Shown: positions 15,814-24,674 of the stretch, piece after piece
Numbering within the stretch: the first letter of the stretch is position 1
Layout: every line of letters starts with the position of its first letter
Origin: Bordetella parapertussis
Lineage (GTDB): Bacteria; Pseudomonadota; Gammaproteobacteria; Burkholderiales; Burkholderiaceae_B
Assembly (NCBI GenBank): GCA_945897365.1
Contig: CAMDFD010000007.1
Span: 62,001-126,000, forward strand
Length of the DNA: 64,000 nt
Direction: 5' to 3'
Notes under the pieces: generated by a model
Told to the model about the DNA's origin: nothing
Database searches by the model: none
Seen by the model: only the letters and a program-made list of their open reading frames with translations
Program-made: the position numbers and the translations under genes

Positions 15814-17061
15814 ATGAGCCCGATCAATGCAACGCAACAATCATTACATGGCATCACTGTTCTGGAGTTGGGATCGACAGTGGCAGGCCCATTCTGTGGG
15901 CGGTTGTTAGCCGACTTTGGTGCCAAAGTCATCAAGGTAGAACCTCCCGAGGGTGATCCCGTGCGCTCCATGGGCAAGCGCAAGGATGGGGTTTCTCTTT
16001 ATGCAGCGAGCATTTTTCGCAACAAAACGCTACTGTCGATTGATTTGCGTGTTCCCGAAGGACGAGAGATTGCAAAAAAATTGGCCTTAAAAGCAGATAT
16101 CGTCATTGAAAACTTCAAGCCTGGCACCTTGGAGAAGTGGGGACTGGGTTATGAGGATCTACGAAAAGACAACCCGGGTCTGATCATGGTCCGAATCAGC
16201 GGTTTCGGACAGGATGGGCCGTACAAAGATCGTGCCGGTTACGGGGTGATTTGCGAGGCCATGAGTGGGTTAAGACACCTTACTGGAGATGCTGACCGCC
16301 CACCAGGTCGGGTCGCTGTTTCGATGACTGATTACATAACGGGTCTGTATGCAGCCTTCGGTGCCATGAACGCGTTGGTCGTTCGAGGCAAAACTGGCAT
16401 CGGTCAATGCATAGATGCCGCTCTGTATGAATGTGCCTTCAGCTTCATGGAGCCTTGGATTTCGGCATATGACAAATTGGGTCATATCGCCAATCGTTGC
16501 GGTTCGCGCCTCCCAGAGAGCACTCCAAATAACCTGTATCCAACGAAAGACGGACAGCACATTCATATCACGGCGATGGCTGATTCGGTATTCACGCGGC
16601 TATGTCATGCCATGAACCGCCTCGAGCTGCTACAAGACGAGCGCTACAGCACCGCAACAGCTCGCGGACAGCACTTTGAAGCGCTCGATCATGACATTGG
16701 CCTTTGGACGGAAAGTCACAGCCTGCAAGAAATTGAAGCTATTTTGCAATCGGTCAACGTCCCAGCCATGCGAATCTACACGATTGAAGATATTTTCAAT
16801 GACCCGCATTACCAGGCACGCGGTTCAATTCAACATGTTAGCGATGAGCAGCTCGGTTCGGTCGCCATGGCTCAGGTTGTACCGAGACTGTCTGCAACAC
16901 CAGGCAAGATTAAGCATACCGGTGGATGGGTTGGCGCGAGCACTCGCACCACGCTGTCTGCCGAACTAGGACTCAGCGATGCGGAGCTCGATCGTCTTGA
17001 ATCACAAGGGGTCATTTATGACCGCTCTGAGGCCAAGCGGCCGCACGTTCAGAGCGTCTGA
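15814..17061 (+). CDS. CaiB/BaiF-type (class III) CoA-transferase 1
   Basis: A 415-residue family III CoA-transferase. GLTVLELGS-type N-terminus (ITVLELGSTVAGPFCGRLLADFGA), then VIKVEPPEGDP, DIVIENFKPGTLEKWGLGYEDL, and SMTDYITG with Asp173 in the position of the catalytic aspartate that forms the acyl-anhydride. TGIGQCIDAALYEC follows as expected. The enzyme moves CoA from a donor thioester to a free acid without ATP. Directly after the regulator and before the carboxyltransferase genes, it is the likely entry step that makes the CoA ester handled by the biotin-dependent enzymes. Confidence 0.9.
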   Translation: MSPINATQQSLHGITVLELGSTVAGPFCGRLLADFGAKVIKVEPPEGDPVRSMGKRKDGVSLYAASIFRNKTLLSIDLRVPEGREIAKKLALKADIVIENFKPGTLEKWGLGYEDLRKDNPGLIMVRISGFGQDGPYKDRAGYGVICEAMSGLRHLTGDADRPPGRVAVSMTDYITGLYAAFGAMNALVVRGKTGIGQCIDAALYECAFSFMEPWISAYDKLGHIANRCGSRLPESTPNNLYPTKDGQHIHITAMADSVFTRLCHAMNRLELLQDERYSTATARGQHFEALDHDIGLWTESHSLQEIEAILQSVNVPAMRIYTIEDIFNDPHYQARGSIQHVSDEQLGSVAMAQVVPRLSATPGKIKHTGGWVGASTRTTLSAELGLSDAELDRLESQGVIYDRSEAKRPHVQSV

Positions 17062-17109
17062 TTTTTTTGAATACGAACTTTGAAAAAGTGTAAAGATTAA
17101 GGGTTATAC

Positions 17110-18627
17110 ATGTATCAAGAATTCAACACACGAAAAGAAAAAGCTCTGCAAATGGGTGGCCCGGAAAAACTGGCCAAACGCAAGGCGATGGGGTTTCTGA
17201 ACGCTCGCGAACGTATTGATGTTTTGCTGGATCAGGGATCATTTCTAGAGTCTGGGCTATTTACGACGTCGTCTTTAGCGAGCGCAAAGGACAAGTCCCC
17301 TTGCGATGGCAAAGTGGCTGGATTTGGAAAAATTGATGGGCGCCGTGTTGCGACTGTATCAAACGATTTCACAGTATTTGGTGCATCAAGCGGAGCGACC
17401 AACGGCAAGAAAATTGGACATATAAAGAAAACCGCTACACAGCGCGGTATGCCCTTGATTTTCCTTGGCGAGTCCTCGGGCGCAAGAATGCCTGACCACA
17501 TGGGCTCGGCCGGTATGGGTTCATTGCTGGGCAACGACGGCACTCAGTATCGCCGCACGCGTGAAATCCCATGGGTGTCAGCTACGCTTGGGATGTCATA
17601 CGGTTCGTCTTCCTGGTACTCGGTCATGTCCGATTTTAACGTTATGCGCAAAGGGGCTATTCTCGCTGTATCAAGCCCAATTCTTGCGTCTATGGCCATT
17701 AGCGAGGAGGTGGATCCTGAAGCGTTGGGTGGCTGGCGTTTGCACGCCGAGGTGACTGGCTTTGCCGATATGGTGGTTGACTCTGACGAAGAAGCTTTAG
17801 AAGCAATCCGACGGTTTTTGAGTTATCTCCCGTCACACCATCAGGAACCAGCGCCAGTAGCCAGCGTGCCTGACGGGTCAGAGCTTGCCGTGCAGGATAT
17901 CGCGAGTTTGATCCCTGAGAGACGCACCCAAGTCTACGATGTGCGAAAAGTTATCCGTGCTATTGTCGACAAAGACTCTTTTTTTGAGTTGAAAGCGCGC
18001 TTTGGCAAAACAGCAGTAACAGCTCTGACGCGTCTAGATGGAAAGTCTGTGGGGTTTATCGCCAACAATCCGATGCACAAGGGAGGTGCACTTGACACCG
18101 ATGCCTGTGACAAGATCACCAAATTCATTGTGATGTGCGATTCATTCAATATTCCCCTGGTTTTTTTAGTGGACACACCAGGCTTTGTGATTGGTACGGA
18201 AGCTGAAAAGCGCCGTGCGCCTGGAAAAATCATGAATTTCATGAATGCATTGTCATTGGTAACAGTACCCAAAATATCTATATTGCTGCGCAAAAGTTAT
18301 GGTCAAGCCTACTTGAACATGGGTGGCGGCAAAAACTCAGACGAATTTGCCGCATGGCCAAGCGCAGAGGTCAGCTTCATGGACCCCCAATTTGCCGTGA
18401 AGATCGTGCACGGACTTTCACCGGGTGATGCCGGCTTTGACGAGGCACTTGCACAAATGAACAAGGCCAATTCTGTTTGGGACATTGCAGCAATTTACAC
18501 CGTACAGACGGTCATCTTACCGACCGAGACGCGTTCGTTTTTAAAGGAAATGCTTGATATTCACAGCCTTCGACTCACCAACGGCATCGGTGAGCACTTG
18601 ATGCGTGCCTGGCCAACAAGTTATTAA
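17110..18627 (+). CDS. Biotin-dependent acyl-CoA carboxyltransferase subunit A
   Basis: A 505-residue protein with the two crotonase-like halves of the propionyl/methylcrotonyl-CoA carboxyltransferase beta family. The N half has KAMGFLNARERIDVLLDQGSF, the C half GFIANNPMHKGGALDTDACDK, FLVDTPGFVIGTEAEKR and RKSYGQAYLNMGGG. The first oxyanion block is GESSGARM. The second, normally G-x-x-x-GG-A-Y, reads GMSYGSSSWY, so the Gly pair is Ser-Ser, which may alter activity or substrate. The family transfers CO2 between carboxybiotin and an acyl-CoA. It is followed by a free biotin carrier and a second carboxyltransferase; no biotin carboxylase is encoded here. Confidence 0.88.
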   Translation: MYQEFNTRKEKALQMGGPEKLAKRKAMGFLNARERIDVLLDQGSFLESGLFTTSSLASAKDKSPCDGKVAGFGKIDGRRVATVSNDFTVFGASSGATNGKKIGHIKKTATQRGMPLIFLGESSGARMPDHMGSAGMGSLLGNDGTQYRRTREIPWVSATLGMSYGSSSWYSVMSDFNVMRKGAILAVSSPILASMAISEEVDPEALGGWRLHAEVTGFADMVVDSDEEALEAIRRFLSYLPSHHQEPAPVASVPDGSELAVQDIASLIPERRTQVYDVRKVIRAIVDKDSFFELKARFGKTAVTALTRLDGKSVGFIANNPMHKGGALDTDACDKITKFIVMCDSFNIPLVFLVDTPGFVIGTEAEKRRAPGKIMNFMNALSLVTVPKISILLRKSYGQAYLNMGGGKNSDEFAAWPSAEVSFMDPQFAVKIVHGLSPGDAGFDEALAQMNKANSVWDIAAIYTVQTVILPTETRSFLKEMLDIHSLRLTNGIGEHLMRAWPTSY

Positions 18628-18692
18628 CCACCAAGAAGAAAAGCATTCCCCAAAAATCAGCGACTATTCATCAACATACTTAAGGATTAAAC

Positions 18693-18911
18693 ATGGCTGC
18701 AGAACAGCTCAAATCAGAAGTCACCGGATCTGTCTGGAAGATTGTCGCTGCAGTGGGTGACGATATTGCGCCGGGCGACAGCATCATGATCATTGAGTCC
18801 ATGAAAATGGAAATTCCTTTGGTTTGTGAAGATGGAGGCAAGCTGCTTGCGTTACACGTCAAGGAAGGGGACTCAGTTGCCGAAGGGCAGATTCTGGCAG
18901 ACATAGGTTAA
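18693..18911 (+). CDS. Small biotin carboxyl carrier protein
   Basis: A 72-residue single biotinyl domain. IIESMKMEIPL contains the canonical MKM with the biotin-accepting lysine, flanked by the beta-strand pattern SVWKIVAAVGDDIAPGD and LALHVKEGDSVAEGQILADIG. The protein is only the domain, with no N-terminal linker, like the small carriers of malonate, methylmalonyl-CoA or glutaconyl-CoA decarboxylases and some acyl-CoA carboxylases. AAGGA precedes the ATG. It is sandwiched between two carboxyltransferase genes and ends 4 nt before the second, so all three must be made together. Confidence 0.92.
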   Translation: MAAEQLKSEVTGSVWKIVAAVGDDIAPGDSIMIIESMKMEIPLVCEDGGKLLALHVKEGDSVAEGQILADIG

Positions 18912-18915
18912 TCTC

Positions 18916-20520
18916 ATGAATCCTGTAAATACAAACCCCGCTGGTGCAGATGACTTAGACGATTGGTCCGTTGAGCTAGCTGAACTGCAACAACGTCGCG
19001 CGCTTTCCCTGGCTCTGGGAGGAGAAGAATCGATCCAGCGGCATCATGCCAATGGCCGAAAGACCATTCGCGAGCGGCTTAATGGCGTACTGGATCAAGA
19101 AAGTTTTCAGGAAGTCGGCACGCTCACTGGAAAAAGTGAGCGCCAAAGCGGCAAGCTCGAACGTTTTACCCCGGCACCTTATGTTTGCGGGCTTGGCGAA
19201 ATTTGGGGTCGGCCTGTTGCCATAGGCGGGGAGGATTTCACCGTCAAAGGTGGGATTAGCTGGAGCGGTGATCGTAAAAAAGGTGGTCAAGGTGGCTTTA
19301 TCGAAGATCTGGCTCACGACTACAGAATACCCTTAGTGAACCTTATCGATGGCGCCGGTGGCAGTGTGACGTCAATTTTGCGAAGAGGCCACTCTGTATT
19401 TCCCGGCGTGCATGGTTTTGAACAATCTGTTCGGCTACTTGGTGAAGTACCTGTCGTCTGTGCTGTCATGGGAACGGCTGCCGGCGGCCCTGCAGGACGA
19501 GCCATTCTGTCCCACTGGTCAGTCATGGTCAAAGAAACAAGTCAAGTTTTTGCCGCAGGCCCTCCAGTTGTTGCAAGATCACTTGGTCAGGAAATTACTA
19601 AAGAGGCTCTTGGCGGGTCTGCAGTCGCCGTTGACCAAGCTGGAACGATCGACAACGTCGCCGCAAATGAAGAGCAATGCTGGGAAATGATTAGGCGCTT
19701 TCTCAGTTATATGCCTCAGAACGTTTGGGAACTGCCACCCGTAGGTGACCAATCTGATCCGCCAAACAGGCGCGAAGAGGCTTTGGCGAGCATCATCCCC
19801 AAAAATAGGCGCAGACCCTACAACATGCGCAAACTGATCAACTTAATCGTAGATAAAGAGTCTACCTTTGAGATTGCGCCTACCTTTGGCAAGAGTGTGA
19901 TCACCACGTTAGCCCGCATGCATGGAAACGTAGTAGGCATCATCGCGAATAATCCGATGGTTTACGGCGGCGCAATGGATGCCAAATCCGCCCGAAAGCA
20001 AACCCACTTCATCGATCTTTGCGACACATTCCACATCCCGGTTGTGTTTCTTGTTGATGTCCCTGGATTCATGGTTGGTAAAGACGCCGAGGCAGAAGCC
20101 ACACTTCGTGAGGGTATGAAGTGTGTCTGCGCTGGTCTGCAGGCAACCATACCTATCTACACAGTGGTGGTACGCAAGTGCTATGGCATGGCAGGTATGG
20201 GCGCTACTGACAAAAATGGACTAGACATGAAGATCGCCTGGCCGTCGGCTGAATGGGGATCACTGCCGCTTGAAGGCGGTGTGAGTGCTGCCTTTAAACG
20301 TGAAATTGCAGCAGCCAAGAATCCAAAAGAACGCGAACAGCAGATCGAGCAAGAGCTTCGCGAGTTCGCATCACCTTACCTAACTGCTGAAGTTTTTGGT
20401 GTCGAAGAAATCATTGATCCGCGTGATACGCGAGCGTATTTATGCAGGCTTATAGAAGCCTCGAAATACAAAAGATTAACTTCGCTTGGGCCCAAGCCTA
20501 AGTATGGAGTTAGACCCTGA
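18916..20520 (+). CDS. Biotin-dependent acyl-CoA carboxyltransferase subunit B
   Basis: A 534-residue paralogue of the product at 17110, with ANGRKTIRERLNGVLDQESF, the first oxyanion block IDGAGGSV and a well-conserved second block GTAAGGPAGRA. The C half contains GIIANNPMVYGGAMDAKSARK, FLVDVPGFMVGKDAE and RKCYGMAGMG. This copy keeps the Gly-Gly that the first copy lost. Two unequal carboxyltransferases beside one carrier suggest either a heteromeric transferase or two consecutive carboxylation/decarboxylation reactions. It begins 4 nt after the carrier stop and ends 70 nt before the ABC-receptor gene. Confidence 0.88.
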   Translation: MNPVNTNPAGADDLDDWSVELAELQQRRALSLALGGEESIQRHHANGRKTIRERLNGVLDQESFQEVGTLTGKSERQSGKLERFTPAPYVCGLGEIWGRPVAIGGEDFTVKGGISWSGDRKKGGQGGFIEDLAHDYRIPLVNLIDGAGGSVTSILRRGHSVFPGVHGFEQSVRLLGEVPVVCAVMGTAAGGPAGRAILSHWSVMVKETSQVFAAGPPVVARSLGQEITKEALGGSAVAVDQAGTIDNVAANEEQCWEMIRRFLSYMPQNVWELPPVGDQSDPPNRREEALASIIPKNRRRPYNMRKLINLIVDKESTFEIAPTFGKSVITTLARMHGNVVGIIANNPMVYGGAMDAKSARKQTHFIDLCDTFHIPVVFLVDVPGFMVGKDAEAEATLREGMKCVCAGLQATIPIYTVVVRKCYGMAGMGATDKNGLDMKIAWPSAEWGSLPLEGGVSAAFKREIAAAKNPKEREQQIEQELREFASPYLTAEVFGVEEIIDPRDTRAYLCRLIEASKYKRLTSLGPKPKYGVRP

Positions 20521-20590
20521 CATGTCATAAAGCAGTCAGGGCATTAATAAGGCGTCTGAAAGAGCGCTGCCTATTTCACAGGAGACAGTT

Positions 20591-21598
20591 ATGAAATTGA
20601 TACATAAAGTAGCCCTTGTGGCCAGCGCGCTGGCTATATTAAGCGTTAGTGCTGCAAAAGCGGAAGTCCCCGCGGTCAACCTGATGTCTCAGTACGGCAT
20701 TGGTTACCTTCAGCTCTCTGTTATGAAGCGCAATGAGCTTGTACAGAAGCATCTAAAACAGGCCGGATTAAATAACACCAAAGTTAACTGGGCAACCTTG
20801 GGAAGTGGTTCATCTGCCAACGATGCTTTGTTATCTGGAAGCTTGCACTTTGCCTCCGGTGGCACCGGACCGGCCTTGATTCTTTGGGATCGGACTAAAG
20901 GGAACATGAACGTCAAAGGAGTCGCTGCACTTTCTTCCATGCCAAACATGCTCATTACGAGCAATCCAAATGTGAAAGCATTGAAAGACTTCACAGACAA
21001 AGACCGCATTGCCATGGCAGGAGCTGGTAGCTCAGTGCAGACAATTTACCTGCAAATGGCTGCTGTAAAAGAGTTCGGCATGGACAACTACAGGAAATTC
21101 AACCCGCTAATGGTAAATCTGTCCCATCCAGTTGGCCTTCAATCATTGTTATCAGGCACCGGGGGTGTTACTGCGCAATTCACTTCACCACCTTTTTGGA
21201 ATCGAGCGATCCTTGACCCCAAAATTCGCATTGTGCTTAATTCGTATGATGTGATGGGCGGCCCGAATACATTCCTGATGGTGTGGGCAGCAGACAAGTT
21301 CCGTATAGAGAATCCAAAGACGTTCGGTGCCGTGATGGCTGCGCTCCAAGAGGCGACTGCATTTATCAACAAAGACATGAAGGCGGCTGCTGAAATCTAC
21401 GTTGCCGAAGGTGGCGGCAAAGAAAAAGTCGAGGATATCCTCGCCATCATGCAGAACCCGCTTATTAAGTTTGAGTTGGCACCTCAACGACTGCTTCCCT
21501 TTGCGCAGTTCATGAACGATATTAAGATACTGAAAAATCGTCCTCAGTCATGGAAGGAGCTTTTCTTTGAAAATATTCACAACCTGAACGGCAGCTAG
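20591..21598 (+). CDS. ABC transporter substrate-binding protein, NitT/TauT type
   Basis: A 335-residue periplasmic protein with a signal peptide ending SAAKA. The mature part begins VPAVNLMSQYGIGYLQLSVMKR and contains LLSGSLHFASGGTGPALILWDR, the layout of the NMT1/SsuA/TauA-like receptors. These bind small anions such as sulfonates, nitrate, or aromatic acids (phthalate-like). GGAGAC precedes the ATG. With the ATPase and permease downstream it forms a complete importer; co-transcription with the CoA-transferase and carboxyltransferases suggests the ligand is the acid they process. Confidence 0.88.
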   Translation: MKLIHKVALVASALAILSVSAAKAEVPAVNLMSQYGIGYLQLSVMKRNELVQKHLKQAGLNNTKVNWATLGSGSSANDALLSGSLHFASGGTGPALILWDRTKGNMNVKGVAALSSMPNMLITSNPNVKALKDFTDKDRIAMAGAGSSVQTIYLQMAAVKEFGMDNYRKFNPLMVNLSHPVGLQSLLSGTGGVTAQFTSPPFWNRAILDPKIRIVLNSYDVMGGPNTFLMVWAADKFRIENPKTFGAVMAALQEATAFINKDMKAAAEIYVAEGGGKEKVEDILAIMQNPLIKFELAPQRLLPFAQFMNDIKILKNRPQSWKELFFENIHNLNGS

Positions 21599-21626
21599 GC
21601 TCTGTTGTCCTGATACTGGAGAGAAA

Positions 21627-22421
21627 ATGCAAGTGTCCCATGAAGCAAAGCCATTGGTCGAAGTAAATGGAGTGACTTTGCAATACAAAACCAAAGACCA
21701 TTTAGTCACTGCAACATACCGAGTCTCCTTTAATGTCTATCCGTCTGATCGGTTCATTTTGCTTGGACCCTCAGGCTGCGGCAAATCGACGCTTTTGAAG
21801 GCCATTGGTGGGTTTCTTCGCCCCACTGAAGGCGCTATCCTGGTGAATGGAACTGCGGTTCAGAAGCCTGGTGCAGACCGAGTCATGGTTTTTCAAGAGT
21901 TTGATCAATTGCTGCCCTGGAAGACAGTGAAGGAAAACGTCATGTTTTCTCTCCAGGCCTCAGGAAAGTTAGGCAAGAAAGCGGCCGAAGAAGTCGCACT
22001 TTATTACATTGACAAAGTCAACCTAACAAAATTCGCCAATTCAATGCCACATACGTTATCGGGTGGTATGAAGCAGCGCGTTGCAATCGCCAGAGGCATG
22101 GCTATGGAGCCCGATGTTCTGTTGATGGATGAACCATTCGCCGCACTAGACGCCTTGACCCGACGAAAGATGCAAGAAGAATTGCTCCAACTCTGGGAAG
22201 ATACCAAATTTACTGTTTTGTTCGTTACGCACTCAATCCCGGAAGCGGTTCTGATCGGTAATCGAATCCTATTGTTATCGCCTCATCCGGGGCAAGTGAA
22301 AGCCGAGCTCAATAGCGATGGGTTAGACCCCGTGGATTCCTCTGGCGCACGGCTATCAGATCGAATTCATGACATGTTATTTAAAGACGTTATTGAAGAT
22401 GAGGAAACGGATCATGCATAA
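21627..22421 (+). CDS. ABC transporter ATP-binding protein, NitT/TauT type
   Basis: A 264-residue nucleotide-binding protein with Walker A GPSGCGKST, Q-loop FQEFDQLLPW, signature LSGGMKQRVAIARG, Walker B VLLMDEPFAALDA and switch His in FVTHSI. FDQLLPWKTVKENV is characteristic of the SsuB/TauB group. It drives import with the receptor just upstream and the permease just downstream. GGAGAG precedes the ATG. Its last codons overlap the start of the permease gene, indicating translational coupling. Confidence 0.93.
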   Translation: MQVSHEAKPLVEVNGVTLQYKTKDHLVTATYRVSFNVYPSDRFILLGPSGCGKSTLLKAIGGFLRPTEGAILVNGTAVQKPGADRVMVFQEFDQLLPWKTVKENVMFSLQASGKLGKKAAEEVALYYIDKVNLTKFANSMPHTLSGGMKQRVAIARGMAMEPDVLLMDEPFAALDALTRRKMQEELLQLWEDTKFTVLFVTHSIPEAVLIGNRILLLSPHPGQVKAELNSDGLDPVDSSGARLSDRIHDMLFKDVIEDEETDHA

Positions 22422-23280
22422 AGAGCAAACTTTTCGACCCGAATTCATCCGAGAGCAAACCAGTCCGGTTTCCGGTGTCGTTCAGAAACCGCTAACTGTT
22501 TGGGAGCGACTCTCAAACCAGGGCTGGCTAAGAAAATCCATTCTTCTGATCATCATTGCTGGCATTTGGCAAATCTATGCACTAAACCTAAATAATCCGC
22601 TGGTGTTCCCAACATTCAGCGCGACTATTACTGCCTTCATTGATGCCATCGTCAATGGGGGATTGCTCGGTAAGGCAATGCACTCAATCGAGATTTTGCT
22701 GATCGGCTATGGGATCGGCCTGCTCTGTGCAATAGTGCTGACTTTTTTAGCGATCACCACTCGGGTTGGGTCTGATTTGCTTGAGACGCTCACGAGTATG
22801 TTCAACCCCTTGCCAGCCATTGCACTGTTACCACTGGCGCTCATCTGGTTTGGGCTAGGTGCTTCGAGTATTATCTTTATTTTGGTGCACTCGGTACTTT
22901 GGGCTGTGTCCTTGAACACCCATGCAGGCTTTCTCGGCGTGAGCAATACCCTGCGCATGGTCGGTCGAAACGCTGGCTTGAGCGGTCTGCGCTATGTATA
23001 CATGATATTGGTACCGGCTGCATTTCCGAGTATTTTGACAGGCCTAAAAGTCGGTTGGGCATTTGCCTGGCGTACGTTGATTGCAGCTGAACTTGTGTTT
23101 GGCGTTTCATCTGGATCAGGTGGCTTGGGATGGTTCATCTACGAAAATAAGAACTTGCTTGATATCCCTGGTGTTTTTGCTGGCTTGTTCACCATCATCA
23201 TTGTGGGTCTGCTAGTTGAGAACGTCTTTTTTAATAATCTGGAAGCTAGAACAATCAAAAAGTGGGGCATGCAACATTAA
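22414..23280 (+). CDS. ABC transporter permease, NitT/TauT (SsuC-like) type
   Basis: About 288 residues from ATG 22414, chosen because GAGG lies 9 nt upstream and the start overlaps the ATPase stop by 8 nt; the frame could also begin at 22369. Six hydrophobic segments follow a polar N-terminus. The cytoplasmic loop AGLSGLRYVYMILVPAAFPSILTGLKVGWAFAW holds the EAA-type motif that contacts the ATPase. FNPLPAIALLPLALIWFGLG is typical of this permease family. It completes the importer. A strong hairpin begins 17 nt after its stop. Confidence 0.92.
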   Translation: MHKEQTFRPEFIREQTSPVSGVVQKPLTVWERLSNQGWLRKSILLIIIAGIWQIYALNLNNPLVFPTFSATITAFIDAIVNGGLLGKAMHSIEILLIGYGIGLLCAIVLTFLAITTRVGSDLLETLTSMFNPLPAIALLPLALIWFGLGASSIIFILVHSVLWAVSLNTHAGFLGVSNTLRMVGRNAGLSGLRYVYMILVPAAFPSILTGLKVGWAFAWRTLIAAELVFGVSSGSGGLGWFIYENKNLLDIPGVFAGLFTIIIVGLLVENVFFNNLEARTIKKWGMQH

Positions 23281-24620
23281 GAAGGGCGGGGGGACGCCCT
23301 GACAGGCTATTGAGTCTGTCAGGGTTTGCTTTGTTGTTTTTGCTGATTCTTGAAGAGATGTATTTACTCTCGGGTAAATACATCTTTTCTTTTGCAGCCA
23401 TCGTATTTTTATGCATTTTTGCAGTTAGTGCCTTTGCCCGAGCAAGCTTCCATGTGCGCGCAATCTTTCTGATCGCTCTGGCGATTTCCGCCACGTCTAT
23501 GGTCTGGCTTGGTTCCATAGAGCCGTTATGGGTTGGACTGCATCGAGCCGAGATATTTGGCGCCTTTATTCCGGCTGTCATCTTCTTAAGGGCAAGCTTT
23601 CAGGACTACTCAACACTGTTTGCCAATGTTCGGTTCAATGCAAATGATCGGCCCAATCCGCTGCTTCGAGCGCTAACGGGTAACTATGCGCTTGGCTCGT
23701 TGCTCAATGTTGGATCTTTGCATTTATTGGCCAGTAACCTGACAGCATCACTTGCTCCCAAGGAACTGCCGAAGTTGGCTCAGGCCGCGGCACTTGGGGT
23801 TGCTAGCGCCGTGATGTGGTCACCTTTTTTTGTTTCGATGGGTTTTGTTAGTGCAATGCTGACCCAGGTCTCGTTAGGTCTGCTGATTCTGGTTTGCCTG
23901 TCAATATCTGTTTTCAGCCTACTGGTATTTCAATATTTTTTAACGGGTTGCGTAAGTTTTCAAGAACTTTTTAGTTCCCTTTATTCGTTCAAAAGCTTGG
24001 CTTGGCCTTTACTCGTTGTGACTGTCTGCATTTTAGGTTGCTCAAAATTATTCGGATTCAGCGGTGCACAATCCGTTGTGCTTGTAGCACCATTACTCGC
24101 TGTTTTGCTCATGCTCTATAGGCCAGTCACAATCCGCCAAACTGTCATCAACGCTGCACAAGGCATGTCCAGGATTTCTGACGAACTACTCATTGTCATC
24201 GGGGCCATGTTGCTGAGCGCAAGCGTTGGCAGTCTGCCCTATCTTCGTGAGCTAGTTGCAAGCATTGAGCCTGCGCTCATCAATCCCGAAGTCTTTATTC
24301 TGCTGTCAGTACTGACGCTTGTTGGTCTAGGGCAAGTAGGCCTTCACCCAATGATTGGCGCGAGCATTTTGGTGCCACTTTTGTCTGCACAGGATTTCGG
24401 CATTCACCCGCTCATTATTGGCGCTATGTGTGTTTTTTCCTGGGGAATGAGTGCTGCGGTATCGGTTTGGACGTTACCCATTTCCGTATCAGCTGCTGTT
24501 TTCCAAGTTCCTGTGACCCGACTTGTTAGCATACGTCTACTAAAGATGGCACTTTTGAACAGCTTCGTGATCAGCCTGTTGCTCTGCTTGTTAAATCGGG
24601 TTCTATTGATTGGCGCTTGA
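23262..24620 (+). CDS. Multi-pass membrane protein, possible ion-transporter-superfamily permease
   Basis: Up to 452 residues with about 12 hydrophobic segments; no signal peptide. The start is unclear: GTG 23262 would make the first 30 codons overlap both the permease end and a terminator-like hairpin, TTG 23310 keeps a first hydrophobic segment, ATG 23358 trims it. Short motifs such as ASNLTASL and GLGQVGLHPMIGASILVPLL, placed in the middle of each half, recall the helix-hairpin loops of DASS/CitM-type transporters, which is a weak resemblance. The DGPT-type motif of Na+-pumping decarboxylase beta subunits is not seen. As the last gene of the cluster it may export a product or import a second substrate. 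Confidence 0.7.
   Translation: MGHATLRRAGGRPDRLLSLSGFALLFLLILEEMYLLSGKYIFSFAAIVFLCIFAVSAFARASFHVRAIFLIALAISATSMVWLGSIEPLWVGLHRAEIFGAFIPAVIFLRASFQDYSTLFANVRFNANDRPNPLLRALTGNYALGSLLNVGSLHLLASNLTASLAPKELPKLAQAAALGVASAVMWSPFFVSMGFVSAMLTQVSLGLLILVCLSISVFSLLVFQYFLTGCVSFQELFSSLYSFKSLAWPLLVVTVCILGCSKLFGFSGAQSVVLVAPLLAVLLMLYRPVTIRQTVINAAQGMSRISDELLIVIGAMLLSASVGSLPYLRELVASIEPALINPEVFILLSVLTLVGLGQVGLHPMIGASILVPLLSAQDFGIHPLIIGAMCVFSWGMSAAVSVWTLPISVSAAVFQVPVTRLVSIRLLKMALLNSFVISLLLCLLNRVLLIGA
23297..23341 (+). terminator. Terminator-like hairpin after the ABC permease gene
   Basis: CCCTGACAG (23297-23305), a 10-nt loop and CTGTCAGGG (23316-23324) form a perfect 9-bp stem, followed by a T-rich run with three interruptions to 23341. 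It lies 17 nt after the permease stop but inside the longest reading frame of the next membrane-protein gene, so it could attenuate expression of that last gene. Confidence 0.65.
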
Positions 24621-24674
24621 TCATCCGATTATGCAACCAAAATGTTCCTTGAAAGACTGTCCAGCACAGTCATA

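Noticed and set aside
20521..20590. Possible promoter or riboswitch before the ABC receptor gene
   Set aside because: 70 nt without good -35/-10 pairs or a stable fold; the gene is most simply co-transcribed.
23262..24620. Assignment as a Na+-pumping decarboxylase beta subunit
   Set aside because: The expected conserved Asp motif (DGPT type) and length pattern are not visible; context alone is not enough.
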